A DNA stretch of 64,000 bases from Altericroceibacterium endophyticum (GCF_009827595.1 NZ_WTYT01000003.1:124001-188000), one strand, 5' to 3'. Shown: positions 27,859 through 37,522, counted from the stretch's first letter. Numbers and translations: made by a program. The notes: generated by a model not told the origin, from the sequence alone.

Positions 27859-28557
27859 TCAGCCGAGATTCTTTGCGAGGAATTCTTTCGTCCGCTGATC
27901 GGCCAGTTCCGCTGCATCATTATCGCGTCGATCGCCAAACTCAGTCGCAAAACCGTGATTCTGACCGGCATAATCATGCAGTGTCACTTTTGGATGATCA
28001 TCCAGACCCTCATGCATCGCCTTTTGTGTGTCCGCATCGACGAAGCCGTCTTCCTGCGCGATATGAAGCATCAGAGGACGGGCAATGGCGTCCTTTTCGC
28101 GGAGCAATTCGTCCACGCCCACGGCGTAATACCCCACTGTGGCGTCTGAATCCGTCCTGGCAGCCGTCATATAAGCGAGCCGACCGCCGAGGCAATATCC
28201 AACCGCGCCGACCTTCTCACAGCCTTCTTCCTGGCGAATATATTTGATCGTCGCTTCAATATCACGAACGCCTTGATCCTGGTCGAATTTGCCCATGAGA
28301 TCGAGTGCACGTTGCATTTCCTGCTCAATATCCGGATCGAGCTCAATTCCGGCTTCCAGCTGCCAGAAAAGGTCGGGTGCGACGGCCAGATACCCTTCTT
28401 CCGCCAGCTTGTCGCACTTGCGGCGAATGCCCGCATTTACGCCGAAAATTTCCTGAATTACGACAATTGCAGCCTTGGGCGTGTTTTGCGGTCGTGCGAC
28501 ATAGGCAGAAAACTGCGCGTTCTTGCTCAGGGTGGAAATTTTCACAATCGCGCTCAT
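27859..28557 (-). CDS. Dienelactone hydrolase family protein
   Basis: A 232-residue alpha/beta hydrolase. The nucleophile is the cysteine in GYCLGGR (about 118), the acid lies in AQEDGFVDADTQ, and the His in GQNHGF. Cys-Asp-His with GxCxGG is the dienelactone hydrolase triad. No aromatic-degradation gene is nearby, so the natural ester is unknown. The ATG at 28557 (MSAIVKIS) is chosen; an upstream in-frame start at 28614 would add 19 poorly supported residues. It is the only gene on the minus strand between the origin and parB. Confidence 0.87.
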   Translation of the reverse strand: MSAIVKISTLSKNAQFSAYVARPQNTPKAAIVVIQEIFGVNAGIRRKCDKLAEEGYLAVAPDLFWQLEAGIELDPDIEQEMQRALDLMGKFDQDQGVRDIEATIKYIRQEEGCEKVGAVGYCLGGRLAYMTAARTDSDATVGYYAVGVDELLREKDAIARPLMLHIAQEDGFVDADTQKAMHEGLDDHPKVTLHDYAGQNHGFATEFGDRRDNDAAELADQRTKEFLAKNLG

Positions 28558-28676
28558 ATAAACTATTCCCTGTATGTCTTGTGGTTCATGCTTACGGAGA
28601 CGATACGGTCTCACAAGGCCCCTGTTCCGGCAAATGGCTGGCTATTGCGGCGTTTTGATCCGCAAAGGAGAATGCT

Positions 28677-28976
28677 TTGAAGATACATTTCGAAATCGAC
28701 TGCACTCCCGAAGAAGCGCGGCGTTTCATGGGGCTGCCTGATGTCGAGCAAGCGAACAAAGCCTATATGGATTCCATGGCTCAGGCCATGAAGGGCGTGT
28801 CCAGTGTGGATCAGCTTCAGGATTATGCCGCCAAATTGGCCCCCATGGGCGAATTCGGCCTGAAAATGTTCCAGAATTTTCTCGAAAGCGGTGCCGCTTT
28901 TGGCGACATGAAAAGCGCAAAAGGTAAGCCGGATGGCGGTACATCTCCCAAAAGCGGTGGCTCCAAAGCAGGGTGA
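28677..28976 (+). CDS. Small conserved hypothetical protein (DUF6489-like)
   Basis: A 99-residue cytoplasmic protein opening MKIHFEIDCTPEEARRFMGLPDVEQ. It is mostly helical to residue 78, then has a low-complexity G/S/K tail. The start is TTG, supported by an AAAGGAG ribosome-binding site about 7 bases upstream. I recognise the opening as that of a small alphaproteobacterial family, probably DUF6489; the function is unknown. It lies 9 bases upstream of mnmE and should share its transcript. Confidence 0.7.
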   Translation: MKIHFEIDCTPEEARRFMGLPDVEQANKAYMDSMAQAMKGVSSVDQLQDYAAKLAPMGEFGLKMFQNFLESGAAFGDMKSAKGKPDGGTSPKSGGSKAG

Positions 28977-28985
28977 TATTCGTCC

Positions 28986-30263
28986 GTGAGTGACACGATT
29001 TTTGCCCTTTCGAGCGGCGCACCGCCTGCTGGTATTGGTGTAATACGCATTACAGGGCCTGACGCTGCCTATGCCCTGACTCAATTAGCTGGTGGTTTGC
29101 CGCCGGCGCGCAAGGCCAGCTTCGGCCCTTTGCGTGATGCCGATGGCGCGTTGCTGGATGAAACCCTCTATCTGTGGTTTCCCGGTCCAGGCACGGCCTC
29201 CGGTGAAGATCTGGCCGAATTGCATCTGCACGGGGGCAGAGCGGTGATTGATGCCGTACAGGATGCGCTCAGACGCATTCCCGGTTTGCGCAGAGCAGAA
29301 GCCGGTGAATTCACTCGCCGAGCTTTCGTCAATGGGCGGGTTGATCTGGCAGAGGCAGAGGGTCTGGCCGATTTGCTCTCTGCAGAAACCGAGATTCAGC
29401 GCCGTGCGGCAATCGCCATGGCAGGCGGGCGCTTTTCGCAGCAGGTGGAACAGTGGCGCGAGCAGATTTTGCGACTATCCGCACATGTCGAGGCTGTGCT
29501 GGATTTCGATGATGAGGATGACGTGGGCGGCTTGCCCCCGCAATTCATCGAAGACATTGAAACGCTGGCGAATGCGGTTCATTCCCGGCTAAAGTCACCT
29601 CGTGCGGAGACTCTCCGGGAAGGCTTCCGCGTAGCATTGGCCGGCCCACCAAATGCCGGAAAATCCACTTTATTCAATGCTTTGGTGGAAAGCGAAGCAG
29701 CTATCACCGCGCCCATTCCGGGAACGACGCGGGATGTTCTGGTGCAACCTGTCAGCATTTCCGGGATTCCCTTTTCTTTCGTGGATATGGCCGGATTACG
29801 CGATGAAACCACGGATGTAATCGAAACGATCGGGATTGACCGCGCTCAGAAGGAAATTGACCGCGCGGATATTGTCTTATGGCTCGGGCCAGAAGATCAG
29901 GCACCTCAGGGGTCATGGGATATCGATGCGAAATCGGATGATGACGACCGGGTGCCGAAGACTGCGCCCTTTTTGCGGGTGTCGGCGATTAATGGTGAGG
30001 GGATGGATCAGATTCGTGAAGCACTGGTGGATCGTGCCCGCAACGCGATGCCCAAGCCGGGCGATGTGGCCTTGAACAGCAGACAGACTCTTCTGCTGGA
30101 AGAAGCTGAACGTAATCTTCGCCAGATTGTGCAGCTGAGCGATCCGCTGTTGGTGGCAGAGAACCTACGTATGACACGCGCAGCCTTTGATCGTTTAATC
30201 GGGCGGGCTACGACCGAAGATGTTTTGGATACGCTCTTTGGCCGTTTCTGCATTGGGAAGTAG
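28986..30263 (+). CDS. mnmE: tRNA uridine-5-carboxymethylaminomethyl(34) synthesis GTPase MnmE
   Basis: A 425-residue tRNA wobble-uridine modification GTPase that works in a complex with MnmG. An N-terminal TrmE folate-binding domain (GIGVIRITGP, GGRAVIDAVQDAL, EFTRRAFVNGRVDLAEAEGLADL) precedes an embedded G domain with GPPNAGKST at 220-228, PIPGTTRDV and DMAGLRD. The C-terminal catalytic CIGK is present. The GTG start follows the upstream small gene by 9 bases. The partner mnmG is immediately downstream. Confidence 0.95.
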   Translation: MSDTIFALSSGAPPAGIGVIRITGPDAAYALTQLAGGLPPARKASFGPLRDADGALLDETLYLWFPGPGTASGEDLAELHLHGGRAVIDAVQDALRRIPGLRRAEAGEFTRRAFVNGRVDLAEAEGLADLLSAETEIQRRAAIAMAGGRFSQQVEQWREQILRLSAHVEAVLDFDDEDDVGGLPPQFIEDIETLANAVHSRLKSPRAETLREGFRVALAGPPNAGKSTLFNALVESEAAITAPIPGTTRDVLVQPVSISGIPFSFVDMAGLRDETTDVIETIGIDRAQKEIDRADIVLWLGPEDQAPQGSWDIDAKSDDDDRVPKTAPFLRVSAINGEGMDQIREALVDRARNAMPKPGDVALNSRQTLLLEEAERNLRQIVQLSDPLLVAENLRMTRAAFDRLIGRATTEDVLDTLFGRFCIGK

Positions 30264-30277
30264 TGAACGCAGGCCAT

Positions 30278-30293
30278 TGTTTCACGTGGAACA
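30278..30293. other. parS-like site 1 (intergenic, before mnmG)
   Basis: The 16-mer TGTTTCACGTGGAACA differs from the universal parS TGTTTCACGTGAAACA at one position. It lies between the mnmE stop and mnmG start, about 3.3 kb left of parB. It should bind ParB and seed its spreading. Confidence 0.88.
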
Positions 30294-30338
30294 TCGAAGT
30301 GCTTTGACCCGCGATGCCAAGCGGTTTATCGGGGCGAC

Positions 30339-32195
30339 ATGCAGACATTCGATGTCATAGTGGTTGGCGGTGGCCATGCTGGCTGTGAAGCAGCCGCGGC
30401 CAGTGCGCGTATGGGAGCAAGGACGGCTCTGGTTACATTCGACCGCAAGACGGTCGGTGCAATGAGCTGCAATCCAGCCATTGGCGGGCTGGGCAAGGGG
30501 CACCTCGTTCGTGAAGTCGACGCGTGTGACGGGCTGATCGGCCGGGCTGCCGATGCGGCATCCATTCACTATCGTATGCTCAATCGTTCCAAGGGTAGCG
30601 CTGTATGGGGCCCCCGACTTCAGGCCGATCGGGTGCTGTTCAAGGCGGCTATTCAACGCATGATGGCTGCACTGCCAAATCTGGACATCATTGAAGGAGA
30701 GGCCGCCGAGCTTTCGCTTGATAGAGGGCGCGTTACGGGACTGATGCTGGGCGATGGCGCGCATATTGCAGCAGAGGCCGTCATTCTGTGCACGGGCACC
30801 TTTCTGGGGGGCAAGCTCTTTCGCGGTGAGGAGAGGCTTGAAGGTGGCCGAATAGGAGAAGATTCAGCCCATCGTCTCGCTGCGCAGCTCCGTGAGGCTG
30901 CTTTGCCGATGGCCCGGCTCAAAACGGGCACACCACCACGATTGGACGGACGAACAATCGACTGGGCGCGGCTCGCGGAACAGCCGTCAGACAGCGATCA
31001 CTGGACCATGTCGCCGCTTACAGCAAAGCGAATCAACCCCCAGGTTTTTTGCGGCATAACGCGGACCAACGAACAGGCCCATGACATCATCAGGGGAGGC
31101 CTGGATCGCTCGCCCTTGTTCAGTGGCGCGATCGGCGCGGCAGGCCCGCGGTATTGTCCATCGATCGAAGACAAGATTCATCGCTTTGGTGACCGTGACG
31201 GACATCAGATTTTTCTGGAGCCAGAGGGTCTGACGACCCATCTGGTCTATCCCAATGGTATCAGCACGTCGCTGCCGGTTGATGTCCAGCAGGCTATGCT
31301 CAATGCAATGCCGGGGCTGGACAGTGTCGAAATGGTCGTTCCGGGCTACGCCGTCGAATATGACCACATTGATCCGCGTGCGCTATCACGCTCGCTTGAG
31401 GTTCGTGATATTCCCGGGCTTTATTGCGCCGGTCAGATTAATGGCACGACCGGTTATGAGGAAGCAGCGGCGCAAGGTCTGGTCGCTGGCATGCATAGTG
31501 CAGCCAAAGTGCTTCAGTGTGAAGCGATGAAGCTGGACCGGGCGAATTCTTACATGGCTGTGATGATCGATGATTTGACCTTGCAGGGCGTGAATGAACC
31601 ATACCGTATGCTCACAGCCAGGGCGGAATACAGGCTGCGTTTGCGCGCCAATAATGCATCCACTCGTCTCACCCCTTTAGCTATCGCGGCCGGGCTTGTC
31701 GGTGATGAGCGACGGCAGTGGTATGAGCAGCGCGAAGCAAAACGTTCCACGTGGAACACTGCTCTTGATACCGTGATATCCTCGCTGGATTTGCAGGATA
31801 GGGACTTGAATGTCCGCCGCGATACAGGGAAGTTGCCCGCGCGCGAATGGTTGCGTTTTGGGGGAATTGCGCTGGCTGACCTTGAGCAATTCCTTCCAGA
31901 CAATTGCCGTCTGCCCGATGAACTGGCGGACGAACTGGCTGAGGATGCGGTTTATGCACCTTATCTTGCCCGTCAGGACGCGGAACTGAAGGATTTGCGT
32001 GCGAGTGAAAACCTGCCTCTGCCACCGGACTTCCGATATGATCGTGTGGCGGGACTATCGAATGAAATGATTGAACGGTTGAGCAATGCCCGCCCGGACA
32101 GTTTGGCCGCAGCCGGCCGGGTGCGCGGTATAACCCCTGCTGCGCTTGCAGCATTGTTGGTGTGTGCTCGCCGGGAAGGGCCCGCAGCGTCATGA
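30339..32195 (+). CDS. mnmG: tRNA uridine-5-carboxymethylaminomethyl(34) synthesis enzyme MnmG
   Basis: A 618-residue FAD-dependent partner of MnmE, adding the carboxymethylaminomethyl group at U34. The FAD motif [15 protein letters not shown] lies at residues 6-20, with [30 protein letters not shown] and YCPSIEDK; the C-terminal helical domain ends at RREGP. A parS-like site lies inside codons for R-S-T-W-N near residue 470. Its stop overlaps the rsmG ATG (ATGA). Confidence 0.96.
   Translation: MQTFDVIVVGGGHAGCEAAAASARMGARTALVTFDRKTVGAMSCNPAIGGLGKGHLVREVDACDGLIGRAADAASIHYRMLNRSKGSAVWGPRLQADRVLFKAAIQRMMAALPNLDIIEGEAAELSLDRGRVTGLMLGDGAHIAAEAVILCTGTFLGGKLFRGEERLEGGRIGEDSAHRLAAQLREAALPMARLKTGTPPRLDGRTIDWARLAEQPSDSDHWTMSPLTAKRINPQVFCGITRTNEQAHDIIRGGLDRSPLFSGAIGAAGPRYCPSIEDKIHRFGDRDGHQIFLEPEGLTTHLVYPNGISTSLPVDVQQAMLNAMPGLDSVEMVVPGYAVEYDHIDPRALSRSLEVRDIPGLYCAGQINGTTGYEEAAAQGLVAGMHSAAKVLQCEAMKLDRANSYMAVMIDDLTLQGVNEPYRMLTARAEYRLRLRANNASTRLTPLAIAAGLVGDERRQWYEQREAKRSTWNTALDTVISSLDLQDRDLNVRRDTGKLPAREWLRFGGIALADLEQFLPDNCRLPDELADELAEDAVYAPYLARQDAELKDLRASENLPLPPDFRYDRVAGLSNEMIERLSNARPDSLAAAGRVRGITPAALAALLVCARREGPAAS
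31743..31758. other. parS-like site 2 (inside mnmG)
   Basis: The 16-mer CGTTCCACGTGGAACA has a perfect 12-bp core palindrome, TTCCACGTGGAA. It is read in frame as R-S-T-W-N in MnmG. It matches parS with C/G instead of T/A at the symmetric fifth and twelfth positions. Confidence 0.82.
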
Positions 32196-32830
32196 TCGAA
32201 AGTGAAGATCAGGCTCGTGAATTATGCGCGACATTGGCGCAAGCGGGGGGAACTGATGCGGATGCCGCTTTGGGGAAACTCGACCAACTCGCCGCCATGC
32301 TCAGTTCTGAAAATGAGCGACAGAATCTTGTTTCCCGTGCCAGTCTTGACCAAATATGGCTGAGACATCTTGCTGACAGTGCGCAGCTGCTCAGCTACGA
32401 TGTTCCACGTGAAACGTCGAACTGGCTTGACCTCGGTACCGGAGCCGGGTTTCCTGGCTTGGTAATCGCAGCATTGCGCCCCGAAATGGACGTATTTCTG
32501 GTAGAGTCGCGAAAAAGACGAATCGAATGGCTCGAAAGCGCTGTTGATTCGCTATCGCTTTCGAAATGTCATGTTTTGGGCGCAAGACTGGAAGATGTAG
32601 AGAGTTTTAAAGCCGATGTAATTTCAGCCCGAGCCTTTGCACCATTGCCGAAATTGGTGAAACTGGCCCAGCGTTTTGCGACCGAGGAAACACTCTGGTT
32701 GCTGCCAAAAGGCAAATCGGCGCAGAAAGAGCTTACGGAACTGCCCAACAGGCAGTCAAAATTGTTCCACGTGGAACAGTCTGTTACCAGTTCGGAAGCC
32801 GGAGTGATTGTCGGACGACTGAACCTATAG
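32192..32830 (+). CDS. rsmG: 16S rRNA (guanine(527)-N7)-methyltransferase RsmG
   Basis: A 212-residue SAM methyltransferase acting on G527 of 16S rRNA. The SAM motif is [12 protein letters not shown] near residue 77, followed by [13 protein letters not shown] and [13 protein letters not shown]. Its start overlaps mnmG by 4 bases. Two parS-like sites lie inside the gene. The gene order mnmG-rsmG-parA-parB is conserved widely in bacteria near the origin. Confidence 0.95.
   Translation: MIESEDQARELCATLAQAGGTDADAALGKLDQLAAMLSSENERQNLVSRASLDQIWLRHLADSAQLLSYDVPRETSNWLDLGTGAGFPGLVIAALRPEMDVFLVESRKRRIEWLESAVDSLSLSKCHVLGARLEDVESFKADVISARAFAPLPKLVKLAQRFATEETLWLLPKGKSAQKELTELPNRQSKLFHVEQSVTSSEAGVIVGRLNL
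32401..32416. other. parS-like site 3 (inside rsmG)
   Basis: TGTTCCACGTGAAACG: one arm has the C variant, the other the canonical A; the last base also differs. It is read as V-P-R-E-T in RsmG. Confidence 0.82.
32763..32778. other. parS-like site 4 (3' end of rsmG)
   Basis: TGTTCCACGTGGAACA is a perfect 16-bp palindrome and the fully symmetric C/G parS variant. It is read as F-H-V-E in RsmG, 52 bases before the stop and 84 bases before the parA start. Confidence 0.87.
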
Positions 32831-32846
32831 ATCGGGACGACGCGGT

Positions 32847-33623
32847 ATGATTACGATTGCAATTGCCAATCAGAAGGGCGGGGTCGGTAAAACGACCAGC
32901 GCCATCAATATTGCGACCGCAATGGCTGCTCTCGGTTGGAAAACCTTAATGGTGGACCTCGATCCGCAGGGGAACGCATCCACGGGGGTGGGCATCGATT
33001 CCGCGCATCGTGACTATTCCAGCTATGACCTGCTGGTTGAACAGGCCGACATAGAAAATTGCATCGTCCCGAGCAGCGTTCCCAATCTCGATGTAATCCC
33101 CGCGACTGTTGATCTCAGCGGGGCAGAGATCGAATTGGTCGGGGTTGATGATCGAACCGGTCGTCTGCGTGATGCGATGGACGGTTATAATGGGCATGAC
33201 ATCTGCTTCATCGATTGCCCGCCTTCTCTGGGCCTGCTGACGCTGAACGCGCTTACGGCTGCGGATACTCTTCTGGTGCCGCTCCAATGCGAATTTTTTG
33301 CGCTGGAGGGTCTCAGCCAGTTGCTGCAAACAGTCGAACAGGTACAGAAACGCTTCAACCCCGACCTGGGCATTATCGGTATTGTTCTGACGATGTTTGA
33401 CCGACGCAATCGTCTGACCGATCAAGTTGCCGATGATGTGAGAGAAGTATTGGGCAGTCTGGTTTTCGATTCGGTCATTCCGCGCAATGTGCGCCTGTCT
33501 GAAGCGCCGAGTCACGGAATGCCCGCTTTGGTCTATGATCATGCATGCAGTGGCAGCAAAGCCTATATGGCGCTTGCACGTGATTTGGTGAACCGCCTGC
33601 CTGAAACGAGGAAAGTCGCTTGA
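32847..33623 (+). CDS. parA: Chromosome partitioning ATPase ParA
   Basis: A 258-residue deviant Walker A ATPase (KGGVGKTT at residues 10-17), with a CFIDCPPSLGLLTLNAL Walker B region and VPLQCEFFALEGL. It forms an ATP-dependent DNA-bound gradient that pulls ParB-parS complexes apart. There is no N-terminal HTH, so it is a chromosomal (type Ia small) form. The stop overlaps the TTG start of parB. Confidence 0.96.
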   Translation: MITIAIANQKGGVGKTTSAINIATAMAALGWKTLMVDLDPQGNASTGVGIDSAHRDYSSYDLLVEQADIENCIVPSSVPNLDVIPATVDLSGAEIELVGVDDRTGRLRDAMDGYNGHDICFIDCPPSLGLLTLNALTAADTLLVPLQCEFFALEGLSQLLQTVEQVQKRFNPDLGIIGIVLTMFDRRNRLTDQVADDVREVLGSLVFDSVIPRNVRLSEAPSHGMPALVYDHACSGSKAYMALARDLVNRLPETRKVA

Positions 33624-34609
33624 GCAAAAATACAGATACTCCCTCGACCGCGGCCAATCCCAAGCCGGCAAATAAGCGTAAGCTTGGGCGAGGGCTGGGC
33701 GCGTTGCTGGGTGAAGCTCGTCAGGAAGAACCCCTGAATACCGGTGCTGCATCGGGCGGAGATAATTCGGCCACCGCCTCTGGCAAGCCCGCACCCATGC
33801 CGACCAGCGGCGTCGCCAATCTTTCGGTCGCAATCATCGAACCGCATCCGGATCAGCCGCGGCGGCGTTTTGATGAAGAAGCGCTTGAGGAACTTGCTGC
33901 ATCGATTGCATCGCGCGGCGTGATTCAGCCGGTCATCGTTCGCCCCCTGGCCGGTGGACGCTATCAGATCGTGGCGGGTGAACGGCGTTGGCGCGCAGCG
34001 CAGAAAGCGCGTTTGCATGAAATTCCGGCGCTGATTCGCGAATTGGAAGAGCGTGAAGTCATGGCGCTCGCCCTGATCGAAAATATTCAGCGCGAAGATC
34101 TGAGCCCGGTCGAGGAAGGGCAGGCCTATCAAAGGCTGGCTGACCAGGAGCATATGACTCAGGCAGAAATTGCCCAGCTGGTCGAAAAATCCCGCTCCCA
34201 CGTCGCCAATATGCAGCGCCTGCTTAGCTTGCCCGACGATATTCTGGACCATGTGGATCGCGGGAAGTTAAGCATGGGCCACGCCCGTGCGTTGATCGGC
34301 AATGACAACGCCTCATCCATTGCAAAACAGGCGATCGACAAGAATCTCTCGGTTCGGGACGTCGAGAAGCTGGTTCGGCGAGAACAGAAAGGGCGCGAGC
34401 AAGGCGCCCGGCGTGTCGCCCGTGAACCACGTGATACTGCCGGCAACGCCGATATTCTGGCTGTGCAGCAGCATTTGGAAGAATATCTCGGTCTGTCGGT
34501 AAAGATCACGCCCGACAGTGAACCGAATTCGGGTGCGGTAACCATTCGTTACCGCACGCTGGATCAGCTGGATCTGGTGTGTCAGCGCTTGTCAGGCGGA
34601 GAGATTTAA
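33620..34609 (+). CDS. parB: Chromosome partitioning protein ParB
   Basis: A 329-residue CTP-dependent DNA clamp. The N-terminal KLGRGLGALLGE stimulates ParA. The ParB/Srx domain holds QPRRRFDEEALEELAASI and the GERRWRAAQ nucleotide-binding motif, with ENIQREDLSPVEEG. An HTH (MTQAEIAQLVEKSRSHVANMQRLLSL) reads parS, and a C-terminal dimer domain closes the protein. The TTG start overlaps parA (TTGA). It is followed, with a 4-base overlap, by a convergent GAF gene. Confidence 0.96.
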   Translation: MSKNTDTPSTAANPKPANKRKLGRGLGALLGEARQEEPLNTGAASGGDNSATASGKPAPMPTSGVANLSVAIIEPHPDQPRRRFDEEALEELAASIASRGVIQPVIVRPLAGGRYQIVAGERRWRAAQKARLHEIPALIRELEEREVMALALIENIQREDLSPVEEGQAYQRLADQEHMTQAEIAQLVEKSRSHVANMQRLLSLPDDILDHVDRGKLSMGHARALIGNDNASSIAKQAIDKNLSVRDVEKLVRREQKGREQGARRVAREPRDTAGNADILAVQQHLEEYLGLSVKITPDSEPNSGAVTIRYRTLDQLDLVCQRLSGGEI

Positions 34610-35094
34610 GCGGCAAGCTTCGGCGCGAGAAGGGCCGCCAATTTTTCGATCCCGGTCTCGTCCTCTGCTGTAAAGCGCGACGGGACGGGGCTGTCGAGAT
34701 CGATCACACCGATACAGGCACCGTCATTCAGCAAAGGGACGACCAGCTCTGATCGGCTGTCCGCATCGCATGCGATATGGCCCGGGAATGCGTGCACATC
34801 GTCGACGCGTTGGGACACGCCGGTTTCTACGGCCTTGCCGCAGACACCTCTGCCAATGGGAATACGAATGCAGGCTGGCTTGCCGCAGAAGGGGCCGAGC
34901 ACCAGTTCCCCTTCGACCATTCTGTAAAAACCGGCCCAGTTGAGATCAGGCAGAAACTGCCAGATCAGAGCTGCAACATTGGCCATATTCGCAACAGAAT
35001 CGGGTTCTCCATCGGTCAGTGCCTGCGCGGCGCTGTGGAGCTCACCATAGAGTTCGGTCTTGGGGCGCGTGGGATCTATAGCAAAATCATACAT
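34606..35094 (-). CDS. GAF-domain free methionine-(R)-sulfoxide reductase
   Basis: A 162-residue single GAF-domain enzyme of the fRMsr (YebR/MsrC) group. The catalytic and resolving cysteines are visible in LGPFCGKPACIRIPIGRGVCG and HIACDADSRSELVVP, which is the family signature, as are NWAGFYR and IGVIDLDSP. It reduces free Met-(R)-sulfoxide with thioredoxin, giving oxidative-stress protection. It is monocistronic, convergent with parB. Confidence 0.88.
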   Translation of the reverse strand: MYDFAIDPTRPKTELYGELHSAAQALTDGEPDSVANMANVAALIWQFLPDLNWAGFYRMVEGELVLGPFCGKPACIRIPIGRGVCGKAVETGVSQRVDDVHAFPGHIACDADSRSELVVPLLNDGACIGVIDLDSPVPSRFTAEDETGIEKLAALLAPKLAA

Positions 35095-35155
35095 ATTGCT
35101 GCTCTAGCGCGCTAATTCATTGCCGCAAGGCGTGCGCCTGCTATTCTGCATAACC

Positions 35156-36619
35156 ATGAGCATCTGGAAGAAAATCGCTATCGGCCTCGTGGCCATCGTC
35201 CTCATTGTCGGCATTGGTGGCTGGTGGCTGCTACGCGGCGATCCTGCCCAATATAGTGTCGATGAGGTGGCCGGAGAGGATCCGATTCTGGCCGAGCAAA
35301 AAGCGCAGACTATCCCGACGGTGAAGGTTGCTGCGCCGATTGGCTGGCCCTCGGATAAAGTTCCAGAGGCAGCAGAGGGGCTGAGCGTCAATCTTTTCGC
35401 CAGCGATCTGGACCATCCTCGGATCATCTATCCGATGGATAATGGGGACGTGATTGTCGCGCTAACCAATTCCCCGCCGCGCGATTTGCCAGGCGGACCG
35501 GAAGGGTGGATCATGGGATTTCTCTTCCGCAAAGCCGGGGCAGGGGGGCCTTCTGCCGACACGCTGATGCTTCTTCGTGATAGTGATGCGGATGGCATCG
35601 CGGACAAGCGCTTCGTCCTGCGCACAGATGATCTTCATTCACCCTCTGGCATAGCCTATAATGACGGCACTCTTTATGTCGCCAATCATGATGCCGTTTT
35701 GCGCTTTGACTATAATGAGGGCGATACGGCAATTTCTGGTGAACCGGAAAAGCTGATGGATTTGCCTGCTGGGGGCAATCACTGGATGCGCAATCTGGTG
35801 ATCAGCCCGGACGGCAAAAAGCTCTATGTTGCTGTCGGCTCAGCCAGTAATATTGGCGAGAACGGGATGGAGGCTGAGGCCGGCCGTGCCTCGATATTTG
35901 AGATCGATCTCGAAAGCGGGTCTCACCGGCAATTTGCCGCGGGTTTGCGCAACCCCAACGGGCTCGACTGGAACCCCTGGAATGGCGAATTGTGGGTTAC
36001 GGTGAATGAACGCGACATGCTCGGTTCCGACCTGGTGCCTGATTATCTGACCAATGTTCCGGTTGGCGCACAATATGGCTGGCCGTGGGTCTATTGGGGG
36101 GATGTGATTGACGATCGGGTCGATGCACCAATGCCCAATTTCCTCACCGAATATACGCGCCGCCCCGAATATGCGCTGGGTCCGCATGTTGCCGCGCTGG
36201 GCCTCACCTTCACGCAGGAAGGCGCGAAAATGCCGGAGAAGTTCGGCCACGGCGCCTTCATTGCGCGGCATGGCTCATGGAATCGTAAGCCGGCTTCGGG
36301 GTACGACGTGGTCTATGTCGCTTTTGATCAGCGCGGCAACCCGACGGGCAAGCCGGTTGAAGTGCTGGGCAGCTTCCTCACAAATGATGGGGAGACATAT
36401 GGCCGACCGACATGGGTTGCCTGGGATCAAACCGGGTCATTGCTCGTCAGCGACGATACCGCCGGCATTATCTGGCGGGTGTCTGCGCCAGGTGCAAAGC
36501 CAAGTGGTAAGCAGCAGAAGATTAGCGGGGAACGCCTGCCTGCTCAGCGCGAGCTGAATGGTGATCCATCTCGCGCGTTTACAATTCCGCCAGCGGATAT
36601 TCAGCCCGGCTCTCTGTGA
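35156..36619 (+). CDS. Membrane-anchored PQQ-type sugar (sorbosone) dehydrogenase family protein
   Basis: A 487-residue protein with an N-terminal transmembrane anchor (about 4-24: IAIGLVAIVLIVGIGGWWLL) and a periplasmic six-bladed beta-propeller. Family segments include GLRNPNGLDWNPWNGELWVTVNERD and VPVGAQYGWPWVYWGD, with late FIARHGSWNRKPASGYDV. The fold resembles soluble glucose/sorbosone dehydrogenases using PQQ. No PQQ-synthesis genes are nearby, so activity may depend on external cofactor or may differ. Start chosen at the ATG at 35156, which begins the anchor. Confidence 0.82.
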   Translation: MSIWKKIAIGLVAIVLIVGIGGWWLLRGDPAQYSVDEVAGEDPILAEQKAQTIPTVKVAAPIGWPSDKVPEAAEGLSVNLFASDLDHPRIIYPMDNGDVIVALTNSPPRDLPGGPEGWIMGFLFRKAGAGGPSADTLMLLRDSDADGIADKRFVLRTDDLHSPSGIAYNDGTLYVANHDAVLRFDYNEGDTAISGEPEKLMDLPAGGNHWMRNLVISPDGKKLYVAVGSASNIGENGMEAEAGRASIFEIDLESGSHRQFAAGLRNPNGLDWNPWNGELWVTVNERDMLGSDLVPDYLTNVPVGAQYGWPWVYWGDVIDDRVDAPMPNFLTEYTRRPEYALGPHVAALGLTFTQEGAKMPEKFGHGAFIARHGSWNRKPASGYDVVYVAFDQRGNPTGKPVEVLGSFLTNDGETYGRPTWVAWDQTGSLLVSDDTAGIIWRVSAPGAKPSGKQQKISGERLPAQRELNGDPSRAFTIPPADIQPGSL

Positions 36620-36665
36620 GCTGGGCAATTCCTTCGTAGCTTTTGAAGCGTGCTGGTTGCTCGGG

Positions 36666-37496
36666 TCAGAGGCTTTTGCCGGCCCGTCCGGCCAATTCGA
36701 CAATATAGTGCCAGGCGATGCGGCCTGAACGCGCGCCGCGCCGCTTGGTCCATTCCAGCGCATCGTGCCGGTCGAAGGGGAGGCCGAAGTGATCGGCATA
36801 GGCTTCGATCATGGCGATGAAATCATCCTGATTGCAGGCATGGAAGCCCAGAGAGAGGCCAAACCGGTCAGCCAAAGCAAGGGAATCATCCACCGCATCG
36901 CGCGGATTGATCGGATCGTCCTGCTCTGTCATTTGGCGTGAGACGATGGCTCGGCGGTTGGACGTGACAGCCAGACGGACATTGGCAGGCCGTGCTTCCA
37001 CACCGCCTTCCAGCCAGCTTCGCAAATGACGTGGGCCGACAGAGTCGCCCTCGGCAAATCCGAGATCGTCGATAAAGACCAGAAAGTTTCGCTCCACTGC
37101 ACCAAGCTCGCTGAACAAGCCGGCCAGATTGGTCAGGGCATCGGTGCCGACCTGCACCAGCGCGACCGGACCGCTGCCATCCGGATTCTGACAGGCAAGT
37201 ACAGAGGCCCGGATCAAAGCGGATTTGCCCATGCCGCGTGATCCCCAGAGCAGCATATCATGCGCCGCATGCCCCGCAGCCAGACGCGCGACATTGCCGG
37301 AAACCGTTTCCTTCTGCCGATCAATTCCCTTCAGCAGCTCCAGATCGGGTGCTTCCAGAGTGCGGACCGGACGGGTAGCTTGTTCCGTCCAGATATAGGC
37401 GGGATAGGACAACCAGTCGGTATTTTCGGCAGGAGGAGGGGCCAGGCGGTCAAGAGCGTCGGCGATGCGGGTGAGGTGTAGCGCATGGTCATTCAT
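36666..37496 (-). CDS. DUF815-family ATP-binding protein
   Basis: A 276-residue AAA+-like ATPase. Walker A is GSRGMGKS at 85-92, Walker B lies in LVFIDDLGF near 139-147, and an AVTSNRR sensor-1 segment is near 180. DUF815 proteins are conserved, of unknown function and found as single-copy genes. It starts 26 bases from the divergent tsaC gene. Confidence 0.85.
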   Translation of the reverse strand: MNDHALHLTRIADALDRLAPPPAENTDWLSYPAYIWTEQATRPVRTLEAPDLELLKGIDRQKETVSGNVARLAAGHAAHDMLLWGSRGMGKSALIRASVLACQNPDGSGPVALVQVGTDALTNLAGLFSELGAVERNFLVFIDDLGFAEGDSVGPRHLRSWLEGGVEARPANVRLAVTSNRRAIVSRQMTEQDDPINPRDAVDDSLALADRFGLSLGFHACNQDDFIAMIEAYADHFGLPFDRHDALEWTKRRGARSGRIAWHYIVELAGRAGKSL

Positions 37497-37522
37497 GCTT
37501 CGCTGACCTATAGGTGCGGCTT

